From contig NZ_JBDFMM010000001.1 in assembly GCF_047238265.1 (NCBI RefSeq), positions 1,240,001 to 1,304,000 on the forward strand: 64,000 nt of DNA. The letters are read 5' to 3'. The notes beneath the pieces are model-generated. The model was given only the letters and a program-made list of their open reading frames with translations. It was not told the DNA's origin and did no database searches. The stretch comes from Paenibacillus_F sp047238265. Lineage in GTDB: Bacteria > Bacillota > Bacilli > Paenibacillales > NBRC-103111. Of the stretch, positions 42,704-50,778 are shown in pieces. The translations under genes were made by a program, and so were the position numbers. The first letter of the stretch is position 1; every line of letters starts with the position of its first letter.

Positions 42704-43762
42704 CTAGACCGTGATCGATTGAATCTCCAGATCGGTCCGCTGTGTAAGATCGACGAACGTATCTATGGCATCGTCAATCTGGATTAAGGGGCGGAAATAA
42801 TCGTTCGGAAAAGTCATGACGATAGTGCCGGACAGACCGTTCGATAAGGTGGCTTTCTTGCCGATAAAATTCGGGACCATGTTGGCGATAAAAACATGAA
42901 CCGCCTGGGGATCAAGCTCACCGAAGCTCATTTTGTGAAGCTCTTTCAGGACGTACAGCAGGTCCCGTTTGGTCTGGTATGACCGGTTATTGATCATGGC
43001 GCTGTATACGTCGGCTACGGCAACGATTTTGGCGGCGGGATGAATCGATTCAGAAGTTTTGCCCAGCGGGTATCCGGAACCGTTAAGCCGTTCATGATGC
43101 TGCAGGGCGACGAGCGCCGCCAGGTCGTCATGAATGGAATTGCGGATAATCTCATAGCCGTAAACGGTATGCTTTCTCATCTCGGCATACTCTTCTTCCG
43201 TAAGCTTGCCCGGTTTTTGCAGCACATCAAAACTGATCCGGCATTTTCCGATATCGTGAAGATAGCCGGCTTTGCCGATTTCCTTGGCTTCCTCTTCCGT
43301 TTTTCCCAGCCAGCTCGCAATAAAATAAGAAATAAGGCCGACCTGTACGCTGTGCTGGTATGTATAGTCGTCGCGGCTGTCCAGGCAGAGCAGCAGGTTC
43401 ACGACGTCTTTTTCTTCCCGCACACTGGAGATGAGGGGACTGTAATACTGCTCGACGGTGGAGTCGGATAGCTTGCCGGTCCGTACCGCGCTTTCAAATA
43501 AGTCTTTGATCCCGCCGATAGCGGAGTGGAAAGATTCCTCCTGATGCAAAAGCTCCGAGGATACAGCGGTCTGCAAATGAGCTTCGCTGCCGGGCTGAGG
43601 ACGCTCCTCGATGTCCACGTATTCGATCCGGTGTTTGTTCAGTTTCAAAATATCGAACTCGTCCACTTTCGTATCAGCCGATAAAATGTTCAATCCGATA
43701 GAATTGAACGTATCGCGGGTCAGACGGTCACCCACTTGCAAGTCTGTTATATGAATTCTCAT
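42704..43762 (-). CDS. HD-GYP domain phosphodiesterase (c-di-GMP)
   Basis: 352 residues. HD motif in YLHDIGKCRIS, metal His in HSVQVGLISYF and HTVYGYEII, and the GYP region HHERLNGSGYP. It probably hydrolyses c-di-GMP. ATG 43762 is preferred over the ATG three codons upstream, which touches its own AAGGTGA. The first 120 residues have no sensor domain I recognise, and no membrane segment. A related gene lies at 49467. Confidence 0.88.
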   Translation of the reverse strand: MRIHITDLQVGDRLTRDTFNSIGLNILSADTKVDEFDILKLNKHRIEYVDIEERPQPGSEAHLQTAVSSELLHQEESFHSAIGGIKDLFESAVRTGKLSDSTVEQYYSPLISSVREEKDVVNLLLCLDSRDDYTYQHSVQVGLISYFIASWLGKTEEEAKEIGKAGYLHDIGKCRISFDVLQKPGKLTEEEYAEMRKHTVYGYEIIRNSIHDDLAALVALQHHERLNGSGYPLGKTSESIHPAAKIVAVADVYSAMINNRSYQTKRDLLYVLKELHKMSFGELDPQAVHVFIANMVPNFIGKKATLSNGLSGTIVMTFPNDYFRPLIQIDDAIDTFVDLTQRTDLEIQSITV

Positions 43763-44073
43763 TGAATTCATTCACCTTTTCCCATTTCCATTTTTTTCTC
43801 AACCACCTTAATCTTAGCAGGAGGAGAAACCGGGTTGCAATGAAACATTTTCCATTTTCCGGAATAACGGTGTCAGATTTGATCAATTATTTATAAAGAA
43901 AATAAAGGTCCGGTCAAGCTGCTGAAAGATAGGCAAATCAGGCAGATAAAAGAAGAATTTATGTCCAAAAAACTTAGAAAAGAAGATAGTTTCCATAAAA
44001 AGCGACTAGTTACGTATCCGGTCACGGGTATTCGTTTCAATGAAATTCAGAAGCGAAATCCCGGAAAGGGAAC
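43763..44073. other. intergenic region between HD-GYP and moeB-like genes
   Basis: About 300 AT-richer bases with no gene I can support. No riboswitch of the GEMM type is recognisable upstream of the HD-GYP gene. The right end holds the terminator of the moeB-like gene. Confidence 0.5.
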
Positions 44074-44104
44074 AAAAAACGGACCTTATCCAGGATAAGG
44101 CCCG
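44074..44104 (-). terminator. terminator of the moeB-like gene
   Basis: CCTTATCC and GGATAAGG arms (44084-44100) extended by CGG/CCG, with six As on the left giving the T tract on the minus strand. Confidence 0.85.
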
Positions 44105-44123
44105 CAGCGGTATCAAATGCGGA

Positions 44124-45461
44124 TTACATGCCGATGTACCGGCTGTATAAAGTTTTGGCGGCAGTTGGGTCGGAAACGCCTTGTACCAGCACGCGGCCGT
44201 CGGGAAACAGGACGATGGTAATCTCATCCGAAGGACGGAAGCGGAGCAAAAATTTGTTGCGGCTTACGTGACCGAGAGGGGCAAGACGCCGTTCCCACTG
44301 CTCCAGAGATAATTCGGCAGGCTGGACGGGATGAATTTGTACGGAATCTCTTCCGCACAACGTCTGGATCGTTTCCCCTTCGATATCCGCATCGAGATAC
44401 TCGAACGTATGACGGGCGCAGGCGGGGCAGTCCGCCTTGCGCGCTCCCGCGACATCCACGGACGTATAGTGGTTGTACCACAGATCCCACTGCTGCATCC
44501 GGCGGTTGAGGTGCCGTGTATCCCCGATCAGGATTTTCATCGCCTCGGTTGCCTGATAGGAGGCGACCATATGAATGATCGGGCCGATGACGCCGGCGGT
44601 GTCGCACGTGTCGGCAGTGCCGTGCGCCGGCGCGGAGCCGAACAGGCAGCGCAGACAAGGCGTCTCGCCGGGCACAATAGCGAGCGAAACGCCGCGTGAA
44701 GCGACGGCGCCGCCGTACAGCCAGGGAATGCCGTGCTTGACGCTGACATCGTTGATCAGGAACCGGACGGAAAAGTTATCCGTTCCGTCCAGAATGAGAT
44801 CAACGCCGGTCAGCAGTTCTTCGGCATTCAAGGGATTCAAGTCGGCGACATGGGCCTCGATGCCGACGAGGGAATTCACCAGCCGCAGCTTCGCGGCGGC
44901 GGCTGAAGCTTTGGGCTGCGCCTGGCGGGCGTCTTCTTCGTCATAGAGCATCTGCCTCTGCAGATTGCTCTCTTCGACGAAGTCGCGGTCGATCAGGCGC
45001 ACGAAGCCGACACCGGCGCGAACCATGTGGTTCGCCAGGACGGTGCCGAGCGCGCCGAGGCCGACGATGGCGACCCGCGCGCGGCCCAGCGCCCGCTGGC
45101 CGTTCTCGCCGACGGGCTTGAAAAGCACGTGCCGGGAATAGCGGGCCGACACTTCGGCTTCGCCGGCGATTTGCACGCCGGCGGCTGTGCTTGTCTGCGG
45201 CGCCTGACCGGCGGCAGACTGCGCGGCGGACTCGTCCGTGACCTGCGCCGCTTGGGCGGCTGCGGACTGCCGCACGGCCGGTTCCTGTACGGGCGCTTCG
45301 CCGGAGGACGGCGCCGCTCCCGCTTGTGAAGCGCCGGACCGCGCCGCCGCATCGGGCACCGCCGACGGCTCCGCGGCCGGAGCTGCTCCCGTTCCGGAGG
45401 AAGGGGATGCAGCTGCGGACGGGAACTCGTCCGCCGGCGGATATGGGTGAAGGCTGCTCAT
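44124..45461 (-). CDS. moeB: MoeB/ThiF-type adenylyltransferase with long Ala/Pro-rich N-terminus
   Basis: 445 residues from ATG 45461 (AAGGAG 8 bases upstream). Residues 1-105 are a low-complexity Ala/Pro/Ser/Gln linker. The E1-like domain follows: ARYSRHVLFKPVGENGQRAL, VAIVGLGALGTVLANHMVRA (nucleotide loop), DRDFVEESNLQRQMLY, DGTDNFSVRFLINDV; zinc Cys pairs in PCLRCLFG and CPACARH. It activates the C-terminus of MoaD or ThiS. The C-terminal 60 residues form an extra small domain. Neighbouring moaD-moaE supports a molybdopterin role. Confidence 0.85.
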   Translation of the reverse strand: MSSLHPYPPADEFPSAAASPSSGTGAAPAAEPSAVPDAAARSGASQAGAAPSSGEAPVQEPAVRQSAAAQAAQVTDESAAQSAAGQAPQTSTAAGVQIAGEAEVSARYSRHVLFKPVGENGQRALGRARVAIVGLGALGTVLANHMVRAGVGFVRLIDRDFVEESNLQRQMLYDEEDARQAQPKASAAAAKLRLVNSLVGIEAHVADLNPLNAEELLTGVDLILDGTDNFSVRFLINDVSVKHGIPWLYGGAVASRGVSLAIVPGETPCLRCLFGSAPAHGTADTCDTAGVIGPIIHMVASYQATEAMKILIGDTRHLNRRMQQWDLWYNHYTSVDVAGARKADCPACARHTFEYLDADIEGETIQTLCGRDSVQIHPVQPAELSLEQWERRLAPLGHVSRNKFLLRFRPSDEITIVLFPDGRVLVQGVSDPTAAKTLYSRYIGM

Positions 45462-45599
45462 TGGATTGCTCCTTCCGGGCTTGTTTTTGTAGAGTAACTT
45501 GCGGTTAGTAAAATAATTCGCCGCATTTTTAACGGTTATCGGGCTAGTTAGGTACATACGAAAACCTGCATGTAACAGGTTAAATCGTTCTCGCAGAAG

Positions 45600-45830
45600 G
45601 TATGCCGGAAATATGGCGGCTCCTAAACTTGGGGGAATCGGGGAGCTTGAAACCCGAAGATCTCAAGCATGAGGCCCGAGACCCCGGAACCAAAGCCCTT
45701 AAAGCAAGAAGATCCGAAGGCCTAAACCCGAAGCCCCGGATCAAGAAGATCCGAACCTCGGGAACCTGATGTTCCGGAATCACGAAGCCCCGAAAACCGG
45801 CTTTTCGGCCTCACGATTTCGGCGGCGCCG
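45600..45830. repeat. degenerate short-repeat intergenic region
   Basis: Short GA- and C-rich words recur in shuffled order. CAAGAAGATCCGAA occurs at 45705-45718 and 45742-45755, AAACCCGAAG at two places, and GAAGCCCCG at two places. No credible gene or ribosome site. Similar in style to the array near 57 kb. Confidence 0.5.
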
Positions 45831-45955
45831 TGCCGCCCTTCGCCCTAGAACTCGTATCAGGTCCAAACGGCCTCGTTCCTGGCCTTGGAGCTTAGGAATC
45901 TCGTAACAATTTCGGACCGGCTGCGGTTGATGAATGATTTCCCGCCGCTGTATGC

Positions 45956-46723
45956 TTACCGCTCCCCGTCATCCGGAAGGAGGAGCGGATTCCACTCCCG
46001 CGTCCCCGACGGCGAAACGTAGCCTTTCCATTCGGAGCCGTCTTCGCCGATTTCCTTTTTCCAGACGGGCAGAATCTGCTTCACCCGTTCAATGGCGTAT
46101 CGGCTGGCCTCGTAACAGTCCGCGCGGTGCGGCGTGGAGACGGCGATGACCAGACTGCTTTCGCCGATTCCGACGGGACCCAGCCTGTGCGTCATCGCGC
46201 AGCGGCATCCGGGCCAGCGGATTTGCATCTCGGCGCCGATGGATTCCATCACGGAGACGGCCATCGGCTCGTACGCTTCATACTCAAGCAGAACGGTACG
46301 CACTCCGTGAGTATGTTCGCGGGTAGTACCGATAAACGCGAGTGTCGCTCCGCAGTCGGAATGGGTAACCTTACGTAGGACCTCTGCGGGCTCAATCGGA
46401 TTCCGCGTAAGTACGTAGCGGGAGACTTCCGGAACTTCGTCTTCCTGCTGCGGCTCTTCGCCGCTTCCTCCCGATACGGGAGGAATAAGAGCCAGTTCGT
46501 CAGTCTCGGCTACAAGCTCACCGGGAGCGGCGTAAGCGTGATTTTTGGCCAGAAAGCAGTGGGCGAGAAGAGAACGGGCGCCGGGGAATTGTCTGCCCAT
46601 TTCGTCCAAGAGATCCTGAACGGTTACGGATTTTTCACCGGGGTCCAGGGTCAGTGTTATATCAATGGAAGGGCGGCCAAGCTCGTCGGCCAAGCCCGCA
46701 AAAAGTCGGATATGAAACGTCAT
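45956..46723 (-). CDS. fused MoaD-MoaE molybdopterin synthase
   Basis: 255 residues from ATG 46723 (AGGAGAG upstream). Residues 1-84 are a MoaD ubiquitin-like domain ending LALIPPVSGG. Residues 105-255 are MoaE (LAFIGTTREHTHG, LEYEAYEPMAV, HRLGPVGIGESSLVIAVSTP, VWKKEIGEDGSEWKGYVSP with the active-site lysines). In separate MoaD the final GG is adenylated and thiocarboxylated; here it is followed by SGEEPQQE, so cleavage after GG would be needed, as reported for the MoaX fusion of Mycobacterium tuberculosis. The nearby MoeB-like enzyme fits the pathway. Confidence 0.88.
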   Translation of the reverse strand: MTFHIRLFAGLADELGRPSIDITLTLDPGEKSVTVQDLLDEMGRQFPGARSLLAHCFLAKNHAYAAPGELVAETDELALIPPVSGGSGEEPQQEDEVPEVSRYVLTRNPIEPAEVLRKVTHSDCGATLAFIGTTREHTHGVRTVLLEYEAYEPMAVSVMESIGAEMQIRWPGCRCAMTHRLGPVGIGESSLVIAVSTPHRADCYEASRYAIERVKQILPVWKKEIGEDGSEWKGYVSPSGTREWNPLLLPDDGER

Positions 46724-46879
46724 GGGGGCTACTCTCCTGATAGTTGCGTTTTCAACTAGCATATCATATCCTAAAACGAAAAGGATATAATGAGGCTGTC
46801 CGGGCAGCCGGGCTTCTTACATAATGAAGCAAAGTATCGCATACGTAATAGAGACAGGCTTTACAGCGGAGGTGAAATC

Positions 46880-48331
46880 ATGCCCGAAAAGCAGCAGAAG
46901 CATCAGACGTTAGTGATCCTTCATACGAATGACCTGCACAGTCATTTCGAACAAATGCCCAAAATCGCGACCTGCTTCAAAGAGCTTAGACGCCGCCATG
47001 AAGGGGATGAGATCCTGACGCTGGATATCGGCGATCATCTGGACCGGATGAGGCTCGAAACCGAAGGGACGGGCGGTGCCGCCAATATCGAAATCATGAA
47101 CGCAACGGGCTATGAGGCGATGGTGCCGGGAAATAACGAAGGCTTGACCTATGCTCCGGATGCGCTTCGGAGCCTTTTTGAAACGAAGGCGGAATTTCCC
47201 GTCATCGGAAGCAACATTCTTGATGCGGAGACGGGGAAAGTACCGGCCTGGATGGTTCCGTATCATATCGTACGCAAAGGAGATATCACCGTAGGGTTAA
47301 TCGGCTTGACGGCGGCTTTTACGGACTATTACGAGCTGCTCGGCTGGGATGTCCTAGAGCCCGTTCAAGCTGCGGCCTACTGGGTGGAAAAGCTGCGGCC
47401 GCAGGTCAACATCGTGGTCGTCCTGTCCCACCTGGGACTCCGCTACGATGAACGGATGGCGGCGGAGGTCGAAGGCATCGACGTCATCCTCGGCTCCCAT
47501 ACCCACCATCTGCTGGAAAAACCGCTGCACATCCGGGATACGCTCGTCTGCGCCGCAGGCAAATACGGGCAGTATGCGGGTGAGGTGGAGATCGTCTACA
47601 ACGTGCGGGAACGGCGTATCGAGCGCCTTGCAGGCCGGGTTCACGCTGTGTCCGCCTGGGATGATGACGCCGGTATCACGGACATTATCGCCCGCAACGC
47701 GGAGCTGGGGCAGCGCGCCTTGGATATTCCGGTAACGGAGCTGGCGGACCCGCTGGAGCTTGACTGGTACGGCGAGTCACAGCTCGGGAACCTGCTCGCC
47801 TCGGGTTTGCGCCGGTGGATGAAAGCGGAGATCGGACTCGTCAACGCCGGACAACTGCTGCGCGGACTTGCGAGAGGGCCTGTCACGCTGGGCCGCCTGT
47901 TGGCTATCTGCCCCGGCCCCATCAATCCTTGCCGGGTCAAGCTGACAGGCGCCCGCCTGCTTCAGGCGCTGGAGGAGTCCCTCCTGCCGGAGTTCCAGAG
48001 CAAGCCGATCCGGGGCTTCGGCTTCCGCGGAGAAGTGCTCGGCATCCTGTGTCTGGACGGATTGAGCGTCCGCTACGATCCCGAGGAGAAGCCGCTGCAC
48101 AAAATCCGCGAGGTGCTTGTCAACGGAACGGTGCTGGAGAAAGACCGGACGTATACGGTCGGCATGATCGACATGTTTACGTTCGGAGTCGGCTACTTAT
48201 CCCTGCGCGAAGGAACGGATGTGGAGTACCTGCTTCCCGAGCTGCTGAGGGATATTCTGGGCGAAGAGCTTCAGCATCCCGAGCGTTTCCAAGAGGCTTT
48301 GAAGCCCCGCTGGGAGCCTGCAGGCATTTGA
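46880..48331 (+). CDS. yunD: metallophosphoesterase/5'-nucleotidase family protein (YunD-like)
   Basis: 483 residues from ATG 46880; GCGGAGGTG upstream. Metal-binding motifs ILHTNDLHSHFE, DIGDHLDRMRLE, VPGNNEGLTY, and GSHTHHLLEKPL, and the C-terminal 5'-nucleotidase domain (GLVNAGQLLRG, YTVGMIDMFTFGVGY). No signal peptide, so probably cytoplasmic, like YunD of Bacillus subtilis (462 residues). Substrate unknown. Confidence 0.85.
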   Translation: MPEKQQKHQTLVILHTNDLHSHFEQMPKIATCFKELRRRHEGDEILTLDIGDHLDRMRLETEGTGGAANIEIMNATGYEAMVPGNNEGLTYAPDALRSLFETKAEFPVIGSNILDAETGKVPAWMVPYHIVRKGDITVGLIGLTAAFTDYYELLGWDVLEPVQAAAYWVEKLRPQVNIVVVLSHLGLRYDERMAAEVEGIDVILGSHTHHLLEKPLHIRDTLVCAAGKYGQYAGEVEIVYNVRERRIERLAGRVHAVSAWDDDAGITDIIARNAELGQRALDIPVTELADPLELDWYGESQLGNLLASGLRRWMKAEIGLVNAGQLLRGLARGPVTLGRLLAICPGPINPCRVKLTGARLLQALEESLLPEFQSKPIRGFGFRGEVLGILCLDGLSVRYDPEEKPLHKIREVLVNGTVLEKDRTYTVGMIDMFTFGVGYLSLREGTDVEYLLPELLRDILGEELQHPERFQEALKPRWEPAGI

Positions 48332-48445
48332 ACGATGCCCGGGGGGTAACTTGTCTTGACCCTATGATCCGGGTAAAATGTATAGTTGCGGGGATCTGTC
48401 CATGCCCGGCACAGGTCCCCAGCTGTTATTATTAGGAGAGAGACC

Positions 48446-49276
48446 ATGTACAGTTTGTGGATTGCCGTGATTATCGGGATTGTCGAAGGATTGACCGAGT
48501 TTCTGCCGGTTTCTTCAACCGGACACATGATTCTGACGCAGTCTCTGCTGGGAATCAGCGACGAAGAACCGCTCATGAAGACGTTCACGATCGTGATCCA
48601 GCTCGGCGCCATTCTTGCCGTCGTGATCGTGTATTGGAAACGAATCCTGCGTATTCTCGGAATCAACCGGGAGCCGGTAGCGGTTAAAGCGGGAGCATCC
48701 CGGTTAAATGTCCTTCACATTCTGCTGGGGATCGTCCCGGCGATGGGAATCGCTTTTCTGTTCGACGATTTGATCGAAACGTATCTGTTTTCCCCAAAAA
48801 CCGTTGTCGTGTCCCTGATCCTGGGCGGTATTCTGATGATCGTCGCCGAGAAGAAAATGGACCGGACAAGAGGACCGGTCGTAGAAGACATGGACGGTAT
48901 TTCGTACCGTCAGGCTTTTATCATCGGCCTTTACCAGTGCTTGTCCGTTCTGATCCCGGGATTCTCACGCTCCGGTGCGACGATGGCCGGCGGCATGCTG
49001 CACGGTGTGACCCGCAAAGCGGGTGCCGATTTTACGTTCATTATGGCGGTTCCGATCATGTTTGCCGCCAGCGGATATTCCCTGCTCAAGAGCTACAAGA
49101 ACTTCACGTCGGACGACATCCTGTTTTTCGCAGTCGGCTTTATCGTTTCCTTTGTCGTCGCCCTGCTTGCGATTGTGACTTTTATCCGTTTCGTACAGCG
49201 CATGAAACTGACTTATTTCTCTTATTACCGCTTTATACTGGCCGCTATTTTTATCGTTTATCTGTGGGCCGTTTAA
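48446..49276 (+). CDS. uppP: undecaprenyl-diphosphatase
   Basis: 276 residues from ATG 48446, TAGGAGAG upstream. BacA/UppP motifs GIVEGLTEFLPVSSTGHMIL and LIPGFSRSGATMAGGMLHG lie among about eight transmembrane helices. It recycles the lipid carrier for peptidoglycan synthesis and gives some bacitracin resistance. A TTGACC at 48356 with a TATAGT at 48381 may be its promoter. Confidence 0.96.
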   Translation: MYSLWIAVIIGIVEGLTEFLPVSSTGHMILTQSLLGISDEEPLMKTFTIVIQLGAILAVVIVYWKRILRILGINREPVAVKAGASRLNVLHILLGIVPAMGIAFLFDDLIETYLFSPKTVVVSLILGGILMIVAEKKMDRTRGPVVEDMDGISYRQAFIIGLYQCLSVLIPGFSRSGATMAGGMLHGVTRKAGADFTFIMAVPIMFAASGYSLLKSYKNFTSDDILFFAVGFIVSFVVALLAIVTFIRFVQRMKLTYFSYYRFILAAIFIVYLWAV

Positions 49277-49363
49277 GTTTTTCCGGGTTTTAGCGCGTCC
49301 CTATGGACAACAGGAGAGATAGTTTTTACAAAAATGGATGGAACATGAAAAAGAACCTTCGAG

Positions 49364-49389
49364 AACCGCGTCGAAAAAACGCGGTTTTT
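49364..49389 (+). terminator. terminator of uppP
   Basis: AACCGCG (49364-49370) pairs with CGCGG (49380-49384), followed by TTTTT. Confidence 0.7.
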
Positions 49390-49466
49390 GTATTGCTCTT
49401 TCCAAAAATATCTTATACAGTAAGGGTATAAAGAGAGGAATATACAGATCGCGGGGTTTGGAGAAT

Positions 49467-50555
49467 ATGCGGCTTTTACCCATCAGCCAATGCCAACCGG
49501 GCATGAGACTGGGCAGACATATTTACAATGAGCAGGGAGCGGTACTGCTTGCGGAAAATGTCGAATTAACACAATCGCTGCTGGGGCGGTTGGAAAAATA
49601 CGGAATAGACTATTTATATATCCAGGATGCGCTGACGGATGATATCGTTCCGGACGATCTGGTCTCGGAGGAGACCAAGCGCAGGCTGTTCACGGAAATC
49701 CGCACCACCTTCCGCAAGCTGATGAACGAACCGGGACGGAGAACACTGGCTAATTACCAGCATTTCGGCAAGTCGTTCAGACAGCAGATGGACCACGTGA
49801 TCGATGATTTATCCCGTCATAAAGACGCCATGATTATGCTGGGCGATATTCAGATTAAAGACCACTACTTATATCAGCACTCGCTTAACGTCTGTCTGTA
49901 TACCACCATGCTCGGTCTGAGCCATGGATACGAAAGGGATGAGTTGATGACGCTGGGCCTCGGGGCTCTACTTCACGATATCGGCAAAACGCAAATCTCG
50001 GAAGAAATTCTCTCGAAGCCCTCCAAGCTGTCCGAACCGGAATGGTCCGAAATGGAGAGACATACGGTATACGGCTATCAAATGCTCAAGAACGAAGCGA
50101 ACATCCCTCTACTTTCCGCCCACTGCGCGTTTCAGCATCATGAACGGATCAACGGCAGCGGGTATCCCAGAGGAATCAAAGACGAAGAGATTCATCCTTA
50201 CGCCAAATGGATCGCGATGGTCGATTCCTATGACGCGATGACGACTCAAAGAGTTTACCGCAAGGCGATGCTTCCCCACGAGGCGCTGGAAGTCATTATG
50301 GGCGGAGCCGGGACCCTCTACGATACGGAGATGCTGAATCTGTTCCGGGATAAGGTGGCCATATATCCCCTCGGCGTCACCGTTGCGCTCAATACCGGCG
50401 AAATCGCCGTAGTGGTCGATCTCAACGCTTCGGCTCCCCAACGGCCCGTAGTCCGTGTGGTCAAGAACGAAGCGCGTGAATTGATATCCGCCCCCTATGA
50501 GATCGATTTATCCAAAAAACTGACGATCATGATCACGGAAGTTCATCCCCTGTAA
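49467..50555 (+). CDS. HD-GYP domain phosphodiesterase (c-di-GMP)
   Basis: 362 residues from ATG 49467; GGTTTGGAG upstream. HD motif LLHDIGKTQIS, HSLNVCLYTTM, HTVYGYQML, and HHERINGSGYPRGI are all present, so it is probably active. The N-terminus (MRLLPISQCQPGMRLGRHIY) is typical of this class. Paralogue of the protein at 42704. Confidence 0.9.
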   Translation: MRLLPISQCQPGMRLGRHIYNEQGAVLLAENVELTQSLLGRLEKYGIDYLYIQDALTDDIVPDDLVSEETKRRLFTEIRTTFRKLMNEPGRRTLANYQHFGKSFRQQMDHVIDDLSRHKDAMIMLGDIQIKDHYLYQHSLNVCLYTTMLGLSHGYERDELMTLGLGALLHDIGKTQISEEILSKPSKLSEPEWSEMERHTVYGYQMLKNEANIPLLSAHCAFQHHERINGSGYPRGIKDEEIHPYAKWIAMVDSYDAMTTQRVYRKAMLPHEALEVIMGGAGTLYDTEMLNLFRDKVAIYPLGVTVALNTGEIAVVVDLNASAPQRPVVRVVKNEARELISAPYEIDLSKKLTIMITEVHPL

Positions 50556-50619
50556 GCCGTGGCGTCAAGTGAGTACGGTATAGGGCACGATTGTTTCTGA
50601 AATAACCCGTAATAAGCCG

Positions 50620-50653
50620 AAAGCCGACGGAGGGTCCCGTTTGGCTTTTTTTG
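50620..50653 (+). terminator. Rho-independent terminator
   Basis: AAGCC...GGCTT with an inner ACGG/CCGT stem, followed by a run of seven Ts. Confidence 0.75.
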
Positions 50654-50778
50654 CATTTCTTCCGACACGGCACATATAAAATGGAAATCCCCGAACCATA
50701 CTAAAGGAAGCGATTACGGAAATCCCGCTTAGACGGGAGGATTCAGGTGAGGTGCAAGAGGGGCCGGGAGGAATTGGG

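Noticed and set aside
43763..44073. c-di-GMP riboswitch upstream of the HD-GYP gene
   Set aside because: No GEMM core motif can be found.
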